Positions 36,800 to 46,209 are shown, counted from the first letter of the stretch. The stretch is DNA of 64,000 nucleotides from Maribacter sp. (GCA_011050675.1 DRFI01000013.1:1-64000), one strand, 5' to 3'. A program made the numbers and translations. Notes: generated from the letters alone by a model not told the origin.

Positions 36800-37651
36800 T
36801 TATAGAAGAAGCGACTGCTGATATTGGGTTGGTGTAATTCCTTTTAGCTTTTTAAATTTTTTGTTGAAATTAGATATGGAATTAAAGCCAGACTGATCGG
36901 ATACTAAATTTATATTCAACTCTTTTTTGGAAGAAAGTAACTGGCAAGCATGTTCAATTCGAAGCTCAATTAAAAATTGAAAAAATGTTTTATTCGTTCG
37001 CTGTTTAAAAAATTTACAAAATGCATTTGGGGTCATGAATGCCATTTTAGATATCTCGTCTAATGAAATGGATTGTTGAAAATTCTTCAAAACAAAATCA
37101 AATATTTCCTGTAATCGTTCGCCTTCATTTACACTAAGTGTTTTTGAATATATAAAACTACTCAAAGGTTCTGTGCTTAACTGTGACAATTGTTCTAGCA
37201 ATTCTAAAAATGATATAAAACGTTTCAACCTATTTTGAAATTGTAGTTCTATTAATTGTTGCGCTATAATTTTTTGGTTAGAAATTACTTTAAAACCAGT
37301 TGTTGCATTTAAGAAGAATGGCTTTAAATCTTTAAAATATGGAAGCATAAAAAAATCATTTCCAAAAGATTTTTCGGTAAAAAATACGGTTACCATATGT
37401 GCATCTTTTTCCTGAGGTATACTTTTAAATATATGTGGTAGGTTGCTGCCAATTATATAAGTATCTCCTGCTGAAAATTGATGTACGCTATCACCTACCA
37501 ATAATTTTCCATTACCATTTATAATATGACTTATTTGAATTTCTTCATGATGATGTAGGCGATTATAAAAAAGGGGTTCTTTATCTATCTGAACTATTAA
37601 ATGTTCATCGATAGGTTTTGGTATTTTAAAAGGATACACTTTCATATGCAT
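36800..37651 (-). CDS. AraC family transcriptional regulator of the hydroxyproline cluster
   Basis: 283 residues: N-terminal cupin (LHHHEEIQISHIINGNGKLLVGD, FSAGDTYIIGSNLPH) and a C-terminal double helix-turn-helix (about 180-283) ending NINLVSDQSGFNSISNFNKKFKKLKGITP. Start could also be the Met at residue 3. It is divergent from the hydroxyproline genes across 127 bp, the classical place for their regulator; the ligand is probably hydroxyproline or a pathway intermediate, which is inference. Confidence 0.87.
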   Translation of the reverse strand: MHMKVYPFKIPKPIDEHLIVQIDKEPLFYNRLHHHEEIQISHIINGNGKLLVGDSVHQFSAGDTYIIGSNLPHIFKSIPQEKDAHMVTVFFTEKSFGNDFFMLPYFKDLKPFFLNATTGFKVISNQKIIAQQLIELQFQNRLKRFISFLELLEQLSQLSTEPLSSFIYSKTLSVNEGERLQEIFDFVLKNFQQSISLDEISKMAFMTPNAFCKFFKQRTNKTFFQFLIELRIEHACQLLSSKKELNINLVSDQSGFNSISNFNKKFKKLKGITPTQYQQSLLL

Positions 37652-37705
37652 CTAATTTATCATATTAAATTATATATAAACAATTAAGATGATAATATAG
37701 TACCA

Positions 37706-37755
37706 TGTCTGGATAATATGAAAACACCTTATCGGTAATGTGACCCGTAATTTTG
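37706..37755 (+). promoter_or_regulatory. Promoter of the dapA-like gene, with candidate AraC site
   Basis: Perfect -7 box TAATTTTG at 37748-37755, 23 bases before the ATG. TGTCTGGATA at 37706 is similar to TGTCCAGAAA at 38746, and both lie about 40 bases before a -7 box in this cluster, so they are candidate operators of the divergent AraC protein. Confidence 0.45.
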
Positions 37756-37778
37756 AGTAGCATTAAAAACAAAATAGT

Positions 37779-38696
37779 ATGAGTATTTCATGGACAGGCG
37801 TTATGCCAGCAGTTACTACAAAGTTTACCGATAAAGATGAATTGGACCTAGATATGTTTTCGGTTAATATTGAAGCGCAATTAGAAGCAGGGGTGAGCGG
37901 GATTATTCTTGGTGGAACTTTAGGTGAGGCAAGTACGCTTACTTATGATGAAAAGAAGGTTTTAATGAAAGAAACCGTTAAGCTCGTAAAAGGTAAAGTA
38001 CCTGTTATTATCAATATTGCAGAACAGACTACAAAGGGTGCTATACATGCTGCGCATGTTGCAGAAGAATGTGGAGCAACAGGATTAATGATGTTACCGC
38101 CTATGCGTTATAAAGCTAATGACCATGAAACGGTAACTTATTTTAAAGAAACGGCACATAGTACCAAGCTGCCAATTATGATTTATAATAATCCTATAGA
38201 TTATGGCATAATGGTCACTTTAGATATGTTAGAAGAATTAATGGAATGTGATAATATACAGGCTGTAAAAGAATCTACAAGAGATATATCGAACATTACC
38301 CGAATTAAGACAAGGTTTGGCAATCGACTTAATGTATTAACAGGTGTTGATACACTGGGTCTGGAAAGTACTTTAATGGGTGCCGATGGATGGGTAGCTG
38401 GATTAGTTTGTGCTTTTCCTGCAGAAACTTGTGCGGTTTTTGAGTTGGCAAAAGCTGGCAGAATTACAGAAGCTTTAGAAATTTACAGATGGTTTTTACC
38501 ATTATTAGAATTAGATATTAGTCCGCAATTGGTACAGAATATTAAAATGGCAGAAGTAGCCACTGGTATAGGAACTGAATATGTTAGGGCGCCAAGGTTA
38601 CCATTAATAGGTGTTGAGAGAGAACGAGTTGCTGCAGTTATAAAACTAGGTATGGCTACACGACCTACATTGCCAAATTATAAAGGAATAAATTAA
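37779..38696 (+). CDS. DapA-family lyase, likely 1-pyrroline-4-hydroxy-2-carboxylate deaminase
   Basis: 305 residues of the dihydrodipicolinate synthase/N-acetylneuraminate lyase superfamily. Schiff-base Lys164 (AVKESTRDI) and Tyr136 (IMIYNNP) are in place, with GGTLGEAST as the substrate loop. In this context, with epimerase, D-amino-acid dehydrogenase and 2-oxoglutarate semialdehyde dehydrogenase, the expected reaction is deamination of pyrroline-hydroxycarboxylate to 2-oxoglutarate semialdehyde. Lysine biosynthesis is less likely. First gene of the cluster. Confidence 0.87.
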   Translation: MSISWTGVMPAVTTKFTDKDELDLDMFSVNIEAQLEAGVSGIILGGTLGEASTLTYDEKKVLMKETVKLVKGKVPVIINIAEQTTKGAIHAAHVAEECGATGLMMLPPMRYKANDHETVTYFKETAHSTKLPIMIYNNPIDYGIMVTLDMLEELMECDNIQAVKESTRDISNITRIKTRFGNRLNVLTGVDTLGLESTLMGADGWVAGLVCAFPAETCAVFELAKAGRITEALEIYRWFLPLLELDISPQLVQNIKMAEVATGIGTEYVRAPRLPLIGVERERVAAVIKLGMATRPTLPNYKGIN

Positions 38697-38745
38697 TTGT
38701 AAATAGGTGCTATACGAATTGAGTATTTTTTCAACTTTAGACAAT

Positions 38746-38792
38746 TGTCCAGAAAGATGCTAAATTTATTACAGGTTCTTTCTTTACTTTTG
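38746..38792 (+). promoter_or_regulatory. Internal promoter before the aldehyde dehydrogenase
   Basis: Perfect -7 box TACTTTTG at 38785-38792, followed by GAGTA as at the first promoter of the cluster, 22 bases before the ATG. Candidate regulator site TGTCCAGAAA at 38746 mirrors the one at 37706. Confidence 0.45.
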
Positions 38793-38814
38793 AGTAACAC
38801 GATAAATATAAAGA

Positions 38815-40392
38815 ATGATAAGCGGTACAAATTCAATAGGGAACAAATCTTCAAGGGAGGGTAAAATAACCTTTAAGACTTTTAACCCAAAAGAAAATAA
38901 AAATACGGAGTGGACTTTTTATGAGGCAACTTCTAATGAAATTGATGAAGCTGTTGAACTGGCAACAGACGCTTTTAAAGTGTATAAACATTTTTCTGGA
39001 ACAAGAAAGGCTGAGTTTCTAGAAGAAATAGCAACAGAAATAGAAGCTTTGGGAGACGAATTGATTGACACCTATTGTAAAGAATCTGGTTTACCAGAAG
39101 GTAGAGCAAGAGGAGAACGCGGTCGTACCATGGGGCAATTACGTGCTTTTGCCAATGTTTTAAAAGAAGGTTCTTGGATAGAAGCTGTTATTGAGAAAGC
39201 AAAGCCTAATAGAGAACCAATGCCAAAATCGGATATACGTAAAATGTTGTTTCCATTAGGTCCAGTGGTAGTATTCGGAGCCAGCAATTTTCCATTAGCG
39301 TTTTCAACTGCTGGAGGAGATACAGCTAGTGCACTAGCGGCAGGTTGCCCGGTTATTGTAAAAAGTCATCCAATGCATGCAGGTACTGGTGAATTAGTAT
39401 CATTAGCAATAATTAAAGCAGCAGAAAAAACAGGTATGCCAAATGGTGTATTCTCTAATTTAAATAGTAGTGGAATAGAAGTAGGTCAGCAATTGGTAAA
39501 ACACCCTAAAGTGAAAGCTGTAGGTTTTACCGGTAGTATAAATGGTGGAACGGCACTATATAAATTAGCCAATGAACGTGATGAACCTATACCTGTATTT
39601 GCAGAAATGGGTAGTATCAATCCTGTTGTTATATTACCCTCGGCATTAGAGAATGATGGTGATGCATGGGCAACCAAATACGCTTCGTCAATTACTATGG
39701 GTGCGGGTCAGTTTTGTACCAACCCAGGTTTGGTGCTTGGATTAAAAGGAGCAAAGTTAGATAGATTTATAAATACATTGTCCGAAGAAATTTTAAAATT
39801 AGAGCCTACATGTATGCTCCACCCAAATATATATGCCAAATATGAAGAGGGTAAGAAAGAATTATCTGGTCAATATGGAGTAACTGTTACTGCAGACTAT
39901 AAAAAGGATACAATGGTAAATACCGCGCAACCATCTATTTTAAAGGTTAGCGGAGTAGATTTTTTGGTAAACACCAAATTACATAAAGAAGTCTTTGGAC
40001 CGTTTTCGGTAGTTGTTACTTGTGAGAATGCTTCTGAATTGGAAAATATTCTTAATCATCTAGAAGGTCAATTAACAGGTACTGTTTTAGGATCTGAAGA
40101 TGATTTGGAAAAGCATACAAATATTGTTGATGCGCTGCAAAGTAGAGTTGGGCGTTTATTATTTAATGGTGTGCCTACAGGTGTAGAAGTATGTTCTTCT
40201 ATGGTTCATGGTGGTCCATTCCCTGCTTCTACAGATGCTCGTTTTACTTCTGTTGGTACATCGGCCATAAAAAGATGGGTACGCCCGGTTTCTTTTCAAG
40301 ATTGGCCTAACAGATTATTACCACAAGCTTTACAAAATGAAAATCCGCTTGAAATTACACGTCTAGTCGAAGGCGTATATGGCAAGAACTAA
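38815..40392 (+). CDS. 2-Oxoglutarate semialdehyde (2,5-dioxovalerate) dehydrogenase
   Basis: 525 residues of the NAD(P)-dependent aldehyde dehydrogenase superfamily, of the long type used for alpha-ketoglutarate semialdehyde. Catalytic Cys301 (GAGQFCTNPG) and general base Glu264 (FAEMGSINP) are present, and the cofactor loop reads GFTGSINGGTAL. It would oxidise the semialdehyde formed by the DapA-like lyase to 2-oxoglutarate, feeding the TCA cycle. Confidence 0.92.
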   Translation: MISGTNSIGNKSSREGKITFKTFNPKENKNTEWTFYEATSNEIDEAVELATDAFKVYKHFSGTRKAEFLEEIATEIEALGDELIDTYCKESGLPEGRARGERGRTMGQLRAFANVLKEGSWIEAVIEKAKPNREPMPKSDIRKMLFPLGPVVVFGASNFPLAFSTAGGDTASALAAGCPVIVKSHPMHAGTGELVSLAIIKAAEKTGMPNGVFSNLNSSGIEVGQQLVKHPKVKAVGFTGSINGGTALYKLANERDEPIPVFAEMGSINPVVILPSALENDGDAWATKYASSITMGAGQFCTNPGLVLGLKGAKLDRFINTLSEEILKLEPTCMLHPNIYAKYEEGKKELSGQYGVTVTADYKKDTMVNTAQPSILKVSGVDFLVNTKLHKEVFGPFSVVVTCENASELENILNHLEGQLTGTVLGSEDDLEKHTNIVDALQSRVGRLLFNGVPTGVEVCSSMVHGGPFPASTDARFTSVGTSAIKRWVRPVSFQDWPNRLLPQALQNENPLEITRLVEGVYGKN

Positions 40393-40430
40393 AAAATATT
40401 AAATTGAACAACGGTAAGTAATGTTTCTAA

Positions 40431-41438
40431 ATGGCAAGTAGCACTTTTGTTTGTATTGATGCGCACACCTGCGGAAATCCTGTTAGGGTGATTAAGCACG
40501 GTGGTCCTAATTTAATTGGAAATACAATGAGTGAAAAACGCCAGCATTTTCTAAAGGAATATGATTGGATCCGTAAAGGATTAATGTTTGAGCCTCGTGG
40601 GCATGATATGATGAGCGGCAGTATATTCTATGCGCCAAGTGATCCTAATAATGATTTAGGTATTTTATTTATCGAAACAAGTGGCTGTTTACCTATGTGT
40701 GGGCACGGAACTATAGGAGCGATAACAATTGGTATTGAGGAGGGATTGATAGTGCCTAAAATACACGGACAGGTTCGTATGGAAACTCCTGCAGGTTTAG
40801 TACATGTTACTTATCAGCAAACAGGAAAGAAAGTAGATTGGGTAAAATTGATTAATGTAAAGTCTTATTTGGCGGCAACCAATTTGATTATTGAATCTTC
40901 TCATTTGGGAGAACTGAGTTTTGATGTATCCTACGGAGGTAATTTTTACGCCATTATTGATCCACAAAAAAACTTTAGCGGAATACAAGATTATTCAGCC
41001 AACGAATTGATACAGTTTAGTCAAGAGTTAAGAATAGAAATTAATAGTAAGTATCCTAATTTATTTATCCATCCAGAGGATATGACTATTAGAAATGTGA
41101 GCCATATGTTATGGACTGGTACCACGATGTCTGACACTGCTACAGCAAGAAATGCTGTTTTTTATGGCGATAAAGCAATTGATCGTTCACCATGTGGTAC
41201 AGGTACTTCTGCTCGAATGGCGCAATGGTATGCAAAAGATAAATTGGCTGTGGCCGAAGATTTTATTCACGAAAGTTATATAGGGTCTCAATTTGTGGGG
41301 CGCGTCGAGGAGGTAACAGAATTGGCAGGTAAACTAGCCATTATACCCAGTATAAAAGGTTGGGCGAAAATTTATGGTCACAACACCATTACCATAGATG
41401 ATGATGACCCGTATGCTCATGGTTTTCAGGTAATATAA
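40431..41438 (+). CDS. 4-Hydroxyproline 2-epimerase (proline racemase family)
   Basis: 335 residues. Both catalytic cysteines are kept: Cys90 in LPMCGHGT and Cys255 in SPCGTGTS. Two cysteines mark epimerase or racemase; trans-3-hydroxyproline dehydratases replace one with Thr. It interconverts trans-4-hydroxy-L-proline and cis-4-hydroxy-D-proline, the first step of this pathway. 38 bases after the dehydrogenase gene. Confidence 0.93.
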   Translation: MASSTFVCIDAHTCGNPVRVIKHGGPNLIGNTMSEKRQHFLKEYDWIRKGLMFEPRGHDMMSGSIFYAPSDPNNDLGILFIETSGCLPMCGHGTIGAITIGIEEGLIVPKIHGQVRMETPAGLVHVTYQQTGKKVDWVKLINVKSYLAATNLIIESSHLGELSFDVSYGGNFYAIIDPQKNFSGIQDYSANELIQFSQELRIEINSKYPNLFIHPEDMTIRNVSHMLWTGTTMSDTATARNAVFYGDKAIDRSPCGTGTSARMAQWYAKDKLAVAEDFIHESYIGSQFVGRVEEVTELAGKLAIIPSIKGWAKIYGHNTITIDDDDPYAHGFQVI

Positions 41439-41456
41439 ACTTAGCAATGATCTAAA

Positions 41457-42704
41457 ATGAAAAATGTAGTTGTTATTGGTGCTGGTATTGTCGGTTTAAG
41501 CACTGCGTATTATTTATTAAAAGAAGGATTTCAAGTTACTATAATTGATAAAGGAGACATTACCTCTGGCGCATCGTTTGTAAATGCCGGTTATATAACA
41601 CCAAGTCATATAATTCCTTTAGCATCACCAGGTATGATTGCCAAAGGAATTAAAATGATGTTTAATTCAGCGAGTCCGTTTTATATGAAACCAAGACTTG
41701 ATGTAGATTTTCTTAAATGGTCATGGTATTTTCATAAATCTTCAACTTTAGCAAAAGTGGAAAAAGCTATTCCTCTGATCAAGGATATCAACCTTATAAG
41801 TAGACAATTATTTACTGATATAAAAAATTCGGGTGATTTAGGAGATTTTCAATTAGAGCGTAAGGGTTTACTAATGTTGTATAAGACCGAAGCAAGTTAT
41901 CTACATGAAAAGAAAGTTGCCGAAAGGGTGAATTTTGAAGGTCTTAAGGTCTCTGATTTAAACAAGTCTGAATTGCATAAATTAGAACCTAATGTAAATA
42001 TTGATGCAGAAGGAGCTATACATTACGAGTGTGATGGACATACCACACCAACTGAAATAATGCCAAAGCTATTATCTTACTTAAAAGAGCAAGGTGTTAT
42101 TATTAAGACAAATGAAGAGGTACTTGATATTAAAAGTTCTGGAACTACAATTAAGGAAGTAATTACAGATAAAGATAACTATAGACCAGATGAGGTTGTT
42201 TTGGCGGCGGGTTCTTGGAGTGGAAAACTTGCTAAAAAACTGAATTTAAAACTATCATTGCAAGGAGGTAAAGGCTATAGCATAAATGTAGCACGCGAAA
42301 CAGGTATTTCAGTACCAGCAATATTAATGGAATCTAAAATAGCGGTAACGCCTATGAACGGATTTACGAGATTTGCAGGTACTATGGAGTTTTCAGGTAA
42401 CAATGATTTCGTTAGAAAAGAAAGGGTACATGCTATTGTCAATGGTGCACGTTCGTTTTATCCTGATATAGAAATAAACGATACTGAAATAAAGGAAGTT
42501 AAGACAGGTTTACGACCCGTGTCACCAGACGGTTTGCCGTATATAGGTAAATCTACAAAGTTTACGAACCTTACAATTGCCACAGGTCATGCTATGATGG
42601 GGTGGAGTTTAGGACCTGCAACTGGTAAGCTAGTTACGGATTTATTATCTGATACTAAGCCATCTATGAACCTTGTTGCTTTTAGTCCAGAAAGAGCATT
42701 TTAA
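41457..42704 (+). CDS. FAD-dependent D-amino acid (cis-4-hydroxy-D-proline) dehydrogenase
   Basis: 415 residues of the DAO/DadA superfamily. FAD motif VVVIGAGIVGLSTAYYLL at the N-terminus, SGASFVNAGYITPSH as DadA-like family stretch, and GLRPVSPDGLPYIGKS with TGHAMMGWSLGPATG at the C-terminus. By context it oxidises cis-4-hydroxy-D-proline to the pyrroline. Last gene of the cluster, 18 bases after the epimerase. Confidence 0.9.
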   Translation: MKNVVVIGAGIVGLSTAYYLLKEGFQVTIIDKGDITSGASFVNAGYITPSHIIPLASPGMIAKGIKMMFNSASPFYMKPRLDVDFLKWSWYFHKSSTLAKVEKAIPLIKDINLISRQLFTDIKNSGDLGDFQLERKGLLMLYKTEASYLHEKKVAERVNFEGLKVSDLNKSELHKLEPNVNIDAEGAIHYECDGHTTPTEIMPKLLSYLKEQGVIIKTNEEVLDIKSSGTTIKEVITDKDNYRPDEVVLAAGSWSGKLAKKLNLKLSLQGGKGYSINVARETGISVPAILMESKIAVTPMNGFTRFAGTMEFSGNNDFVRKERVHAIVNGARSFYPDIEINDTEIKEVKTGLRPVSPDGLPYIGKSTKFTNLTIATGHAMMGWSLGPATGKLVTDLLSDTKPSMNLVAFSPERAF

Positions 42705-42737
42705 AGAATTTCAAAAAATACTCATCGGCATAGAATC

Positions 42738-42808
42738 ACCATTCACCGACACTAAACAGCCATTCACCTATAGTTGTCATTTTAACAATCATTAATCCTT
42801 GACATTTG
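42738..42808 (+). promoter_or_regulatory. Promoter of the NO-signalling operon with tandem LytTR-like boxes
   Basis: Box 1 ACCATTCACCGACAC (42738-42752) and box 2 GCCATTCACCTATAG (42759-42773) are direct repeats 21 bp start to start, two turns of the helix. A -7-like box GACATTTG lies at 42801-42808, 28 bases after box 2, and the first ATG at 42829. The 9-bp repeat with 12-bp spacer fits known LytTR operators; the operon's last gene is a LytTR regulator, so autoregulation is likely. Confidence 0.65.
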
Positions 42809-42828
42809 TCGTATCAAATAAATGAGCA

Positions 42829-43230
42829 ATGGATATATTATTAATAGAAGACGATTTAATCGAAGTAATGAAGTTGAAACGTACGGTTTCTAAACTTAAT
42901 TTAAAGCATTCTATTAAAGAAGCAAAAAATGGTGAAGAAGCATTAACCTTTTTAAGATCAGGTGAGAAATTACCAGATATTATTCTTTTAGATTTGAATA
43001 TGCCAAGAATGAATGGTATAGAATTTCTAGCTATTTTAAAGGAAGATGAAGTACTTCAGTATTTACCAACTGTTATTTTAACCACATCTGAAAATAGAGC
43101 CGATCTATTAAAATGTTACCAAGCCGGTATAGCAGGTTATGTAATTAAGCCTTTGAAATACGAGGATTATGAATATAAGCTAAATGCTGTTTTAGAGTAC
43201 TGGAATGTTAACCAATTGGTTAAAGGCTAA
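42829..43230 (+). CDS. Single-domain response regulator (REC only)
   Basis: 133 residues, one CheY-like receiver with acidic pocket E7/D8/D9, phospho-acceptor Asp55 (ILLDLNMPRMNG), Thr/Ser switch (ILTTSENR) and Lys in VIKPLK. There is no output domain. It opens the operon, 80 bases before H-NOX. Because the downstream kinases have no receiver and an Hpt protein is present, it could be the Spo0F-like first Asp of a relay. Confidence 0.9.
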   Translation: MDILLIEDDLIEVMKLKRTVSKLNLKHSIKEAKNGEEALTFLRSGEKLPDIILLDLNMPRMNGIEFLAILKEDEVLQYLPTVILTTSENRADLLKCYQAGIAGYVIKPLKYEDYEYKLNAVLEYWNVNQLVKG

Positions 43231-43310
43231 CAAAAAAGCTCATTTCACAACATTTTCCATTATTTCTGTATTAAATTTCCTACGTTTGAGAATAAATCAA
43301 ATATTTTCGA

Positions 43311-43853
43311 ATGAAAGGCATAGTGTTTACAGAGTTTTTAGAAATGGTCGAATCGGAGTTCGGTTTAGAGACTGTTGATAATATTATTGAAAAATCCAAT
43401 CTGCCATCCGAGGGTATCTATACTTCTGTTGCCACCTATGAATTCAATGAAATGGTGGCGTTGATTACCCAATTAAGTATAGAGGTAGATTTGCCTGCGG
43501 GTGATTTAATTTATGCCTTTGGACTATACTTGTTTTCAAGTTTAAAGAATGCCCACCCAGAAGTTATTCAAAACTACAAAACACCAATTGGTTTACTATA
43601 TTCTATAGAAGATCACATACATGTACATGTAAAAAAGCTGTATCCAGAAGCTGAGTTACCTACATTTAAAATTCTTGAAAAGACAGACACTTCAATTTCA
43701 ATGATATATTCCTCATCTAGAGGTTTGTATAGATTAGCCCATGGGCTAATTGAAAAAGCATTTGAACATTTTAATGGTAAGGCAGATATAAGTTATGAAC
43801 TTCTTAAGGAAGATGGAACAGAAGTGAAATTTGATGTTGTACAACATGGATAA
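43311..43853 (+). CDS. H-NOX haem nitric-oxide sensor
   Basis: 180 residues, full-length stand-alone H-NOX (HNOB) domain. Proximal haem ligand His104 (DHIHVHV), and the haem-propionate motif Y133-x-S135-x-R137 (YSSSR) is complete. The distal Tyr that lets some family members hold O2 (Tyr140 of the Thermoanaerobacter protein) aligns with Leu142, so selective binding of NO is expected. It overlaps the following kinase gene by 8 bases, the standard H-NOX/associated-kinase arrangement. NO-bound H-NOX usually inhibits the partner kinase. Confidence 0.93.
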   Translation: MKGIVFTEFLEMVESEFGLETVDNIIEKSNLPSEGIYTSVATYEFNEMVALITQLSIEVDLPAGDLIYAFGLYLFSSLKNAHPEVIQNYKTPIGLLYSIEDHIHVHVKKLYPEAELPTFKILEKTDTSISMIYSSSRGLYRLAHGLIEKAFEHFNGKADISYELLKEDGTEVKFDVVQHG

Positions 43854-46209
43854 TAAAGAAGTTGTTCTCTTAAAAAAAGCCCTTGAAAGGCAAAAAAAAG
43901 CACGTAAACAGGCTGAGGGGATTTTAGAGGAAAAATCTAAAGAACTTTACGATGTTACGCACCATCTAAGAGAATCTAACCAAAAGCTTGAAAATTTACT
44001 GAGTGAAAAAACCTCAGAGCTTGATGGTATTTTTATAAATATAATAGATCCTTACGTCGTTATGGATCTTCAGTTCAATGTAATAAACATGAACAGATCG
44101 GCCAAAGAATTTTTGGGATTTGACCATGTAGACAAATTGGTAAACCTTTCGCATTTTATACATCCAGATTTTTTAGCATATACCCAAGAATCTATGAGCT
44201 CCATGTTGGAAGTTGGTAGTTTAAAGAATTACCGAGCAAAGATTATTCTTGACGGTGGTGTTGAAAAATGGATTCAAATAAATGCTAGTCTTGTTTATGA
44301 CAAAAACCAAAGACCGATTGCCGCACAAGGCATCATTAGGGATATTTCTCAAGAAACAGAAGTAAAAAGGCTTGTTGCCGAACAAAAGGCGCAATTAGAT
44401 ATTATCGTAGAAAACTCTCCTTTAGGTATTGTACTTTCTGTCGATGGTGAAATTCTAAAGACGAATAATACGTTTGTTGAAATGCTAGGTTATAAAGAGA
44501 ATGAACTTAAACATGTCTCTTTTAAGTCTATATCTCAACCCGAAAAAATCGAGAATGAAATACACCCAATAGATGAAATGTGCGCAGGTAGGCTAGATAA
44601 GTTTACCGAAGTATGGAAATTTACTAAAAAAGATGGCACCACTATTATGGCTAAGACTATGATGTCTGCTATACACGATGACCATAGAAAAACCGATTAT
44701 CAAGTAGCAATTATAGAAGATATATCTCATCAATTAGAAGCTGATAGAAAGCTAAAAGCATCTGAAAATAGATTGTCTGCATTGATTTCTAACTTACAAA
44801 CAGGGGTGCTCTTAGAAGATGAAAATGGTAAAGTAGCATTGACCAACCAAATGTTCTGTAATATTTTCGATATTAAAAAGACTCCTAAAAACCTTATTGG
44901 AGTTGATTGCGAAGAATCTGAAGAGGAGAATAAAAAACTCTTTAAAAATCCCGATAATTTTGTAACTAGAATTGAAGAAATTCTAGCAAAGAAAGAAACT
45001 GTATTGGCAGATGAGTTAGAGATGATAGATGGTAGGGTTTTAGCAAGAGATTTTATTCCTATTGATAATGATGGCGACTACAAAGGTCATCTATGGGCAT
45101 ACCATGATATTACTATAAGTAAAAACTACAGAAAAAATTTAGAAGCTCAACGTGAAAAATATGGTAGTATAATAGCTAACATGAATTTAGGTTTAGTTGA
45201 GGTTGATAATGAAGATATTATACAGATGGTCAATCAAAGTTTTTGTAATATGAGCGGTTATGAAAGTGATTACCTTATAGGTAAAGTAGCTTCTAAGGTT
45301 GTTAAATTCAAAGATGGTGGCATTATTGAAAAGAAGAATCAGAATAGACTTGGTGGCAAATCAGAATCTTACGAAGTAGAAGTAATAGATAAAAATGATA
45401 ATGTAAAGCATTGGCTAATTAGTGGTGCACCTAGATATGATGATACTGGTTCGGTAATTGGCTCAATAGGTATACATTTAGATATTACCGATCAAAAAGA
45501 ATTAGAACTGCAAAAAGAAACATTAGTTAAAGATTTAGAGAATAGTAACCAGGGTTTACAAGAGTATGCCCATATTGTTTCTCATGATCTTAAATCGCCT
45601 TTGAGAAGTATTAGTGCATTGGCTACTTGGTTAAGCGATGATTATAAAGATGTACTAGATGAAGGTGGACGACAAAATCTTGACCTTATGCAAGAGAAGG
45701 TTGCATCGATGGATAAATTAATTCATGGTATTCTAGAATATTCAACCGCCAATAGTTCTGCTTTAGATGATTCTAAAGTGAATTTAAACGAAGTCATTTC
45801 AGATATAGGTGAAACTATATATATACCTGAACACGTAAAATTGGTAATCCCTAAACCATTGCCAACGATTATGGCAGATAGAATTAAGGTTCATCAGGTT
45901 TTTCAAAACATTATTGGTAATGCCGTTGTACATATAGAAAGGGAAGAAGGGCTTGTAGAAGTTCTCTTTAAAGATGATGGAGAATTCTGGCAGTTTACGA
46001 TTAGCGATAATGGAGTGGGTATCCCAGAAGAATATCATAAAAAGATTTTCGACATATTTCAATCTATCGGAAATAATGAAAGATCTACAGGTATAGGACT
46101 TTCTATAGTTAAGAAAATTGTTGATCGATACCAAGGTAGTGTATGGGTAGATAGTGTAGTAGGGGAAGGAACCCAATTTCATTTTACCATAAAGAAACAC
46201 CATAACTAA
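43846..46209 (+). CDS. H-NOX-associated multi-PAS sensor histidine kinase
   Basis: 787 residues from the ATG at 43846, soluble. An N-terminal coiled coil (LKKALERQKKARKQAEGIL) is characteristic of H-NOX partner kinases. Four PAS domains follow (about 60-180, 185-300, 310-430 and 440-555), then a DHp helix with phospho-His about 580 (HIVSHDLKSPLRS) and an HATPase domain (DNGVGIPEE, STGIGLSIVKKI). No receiver domain. Its DHp and ATPase closely resemble those of the kinase at 47351-48415, suggesting the same partner. Confidence 0.93.
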   Translation: MDNKEVVLLKKALERQKKARKQAEGILEEKSKELYDVTHHLRESNQKLENLLSEKTSELDGIFINIIDPYVVMDLQFNVINMNRSAKEFLGFDHVDKLVNLSHFIHPDFLAYTQESMSSMLEVGSLKNYRAKIILDGGVEKWIQINASLVYDKNQRPIAAQGIIRDISQETEVKRLVAEQKAQLDIIVENSPLGIVLSVDGEILKTNNTFVEMLGYKENELKHVSFKSISQPEKIENEIHPIDEMCAGRLDKFTEVWKFTKKDGTTIMAKTMMSAIHDDHRKTDYQVAIIEDISHQLEADRKLKASENRLSALISNLQTGVLLEDENGKVALTNQMFCNIFDIKKTPKNLIGVDCEESEEENKKLFKNPDNFVTRIEEILAKKETVLADELEMIDGRVLARDFIPIDNDGDYKGHLWAYHDITISKNYRKNLEAQREKYGSIIANMNLGLVEVDNEDIIQMVNQSFCNMSGYESDYLIGKVASKVVKFKDGGIIEKKNQNRLGGKSESYEVEVIDKNDNVKHWLISGAPRYDDTGSVIGSIGIHLDITDQKELELQKETLVKDLENSNQGLQEYAHIVSHDLKSPLRSISALATWLSDDYKDVLDEGGRQNLDLMQEKVASMDKLIHGILEYSTANSSALDDSKVNLNEVISDIGETIYIPEHVKLVIPKPLPTIMADRIKVHQVFQNIIGNAVVHIEREEGLVEVLFKDDGEFWQFTISDNGVGIPEEYHKKIFDIFQSIGNNERSTGIGLSIVKKIVDRYQGSVWVDSVVGEGTQFHFTIKKHHN

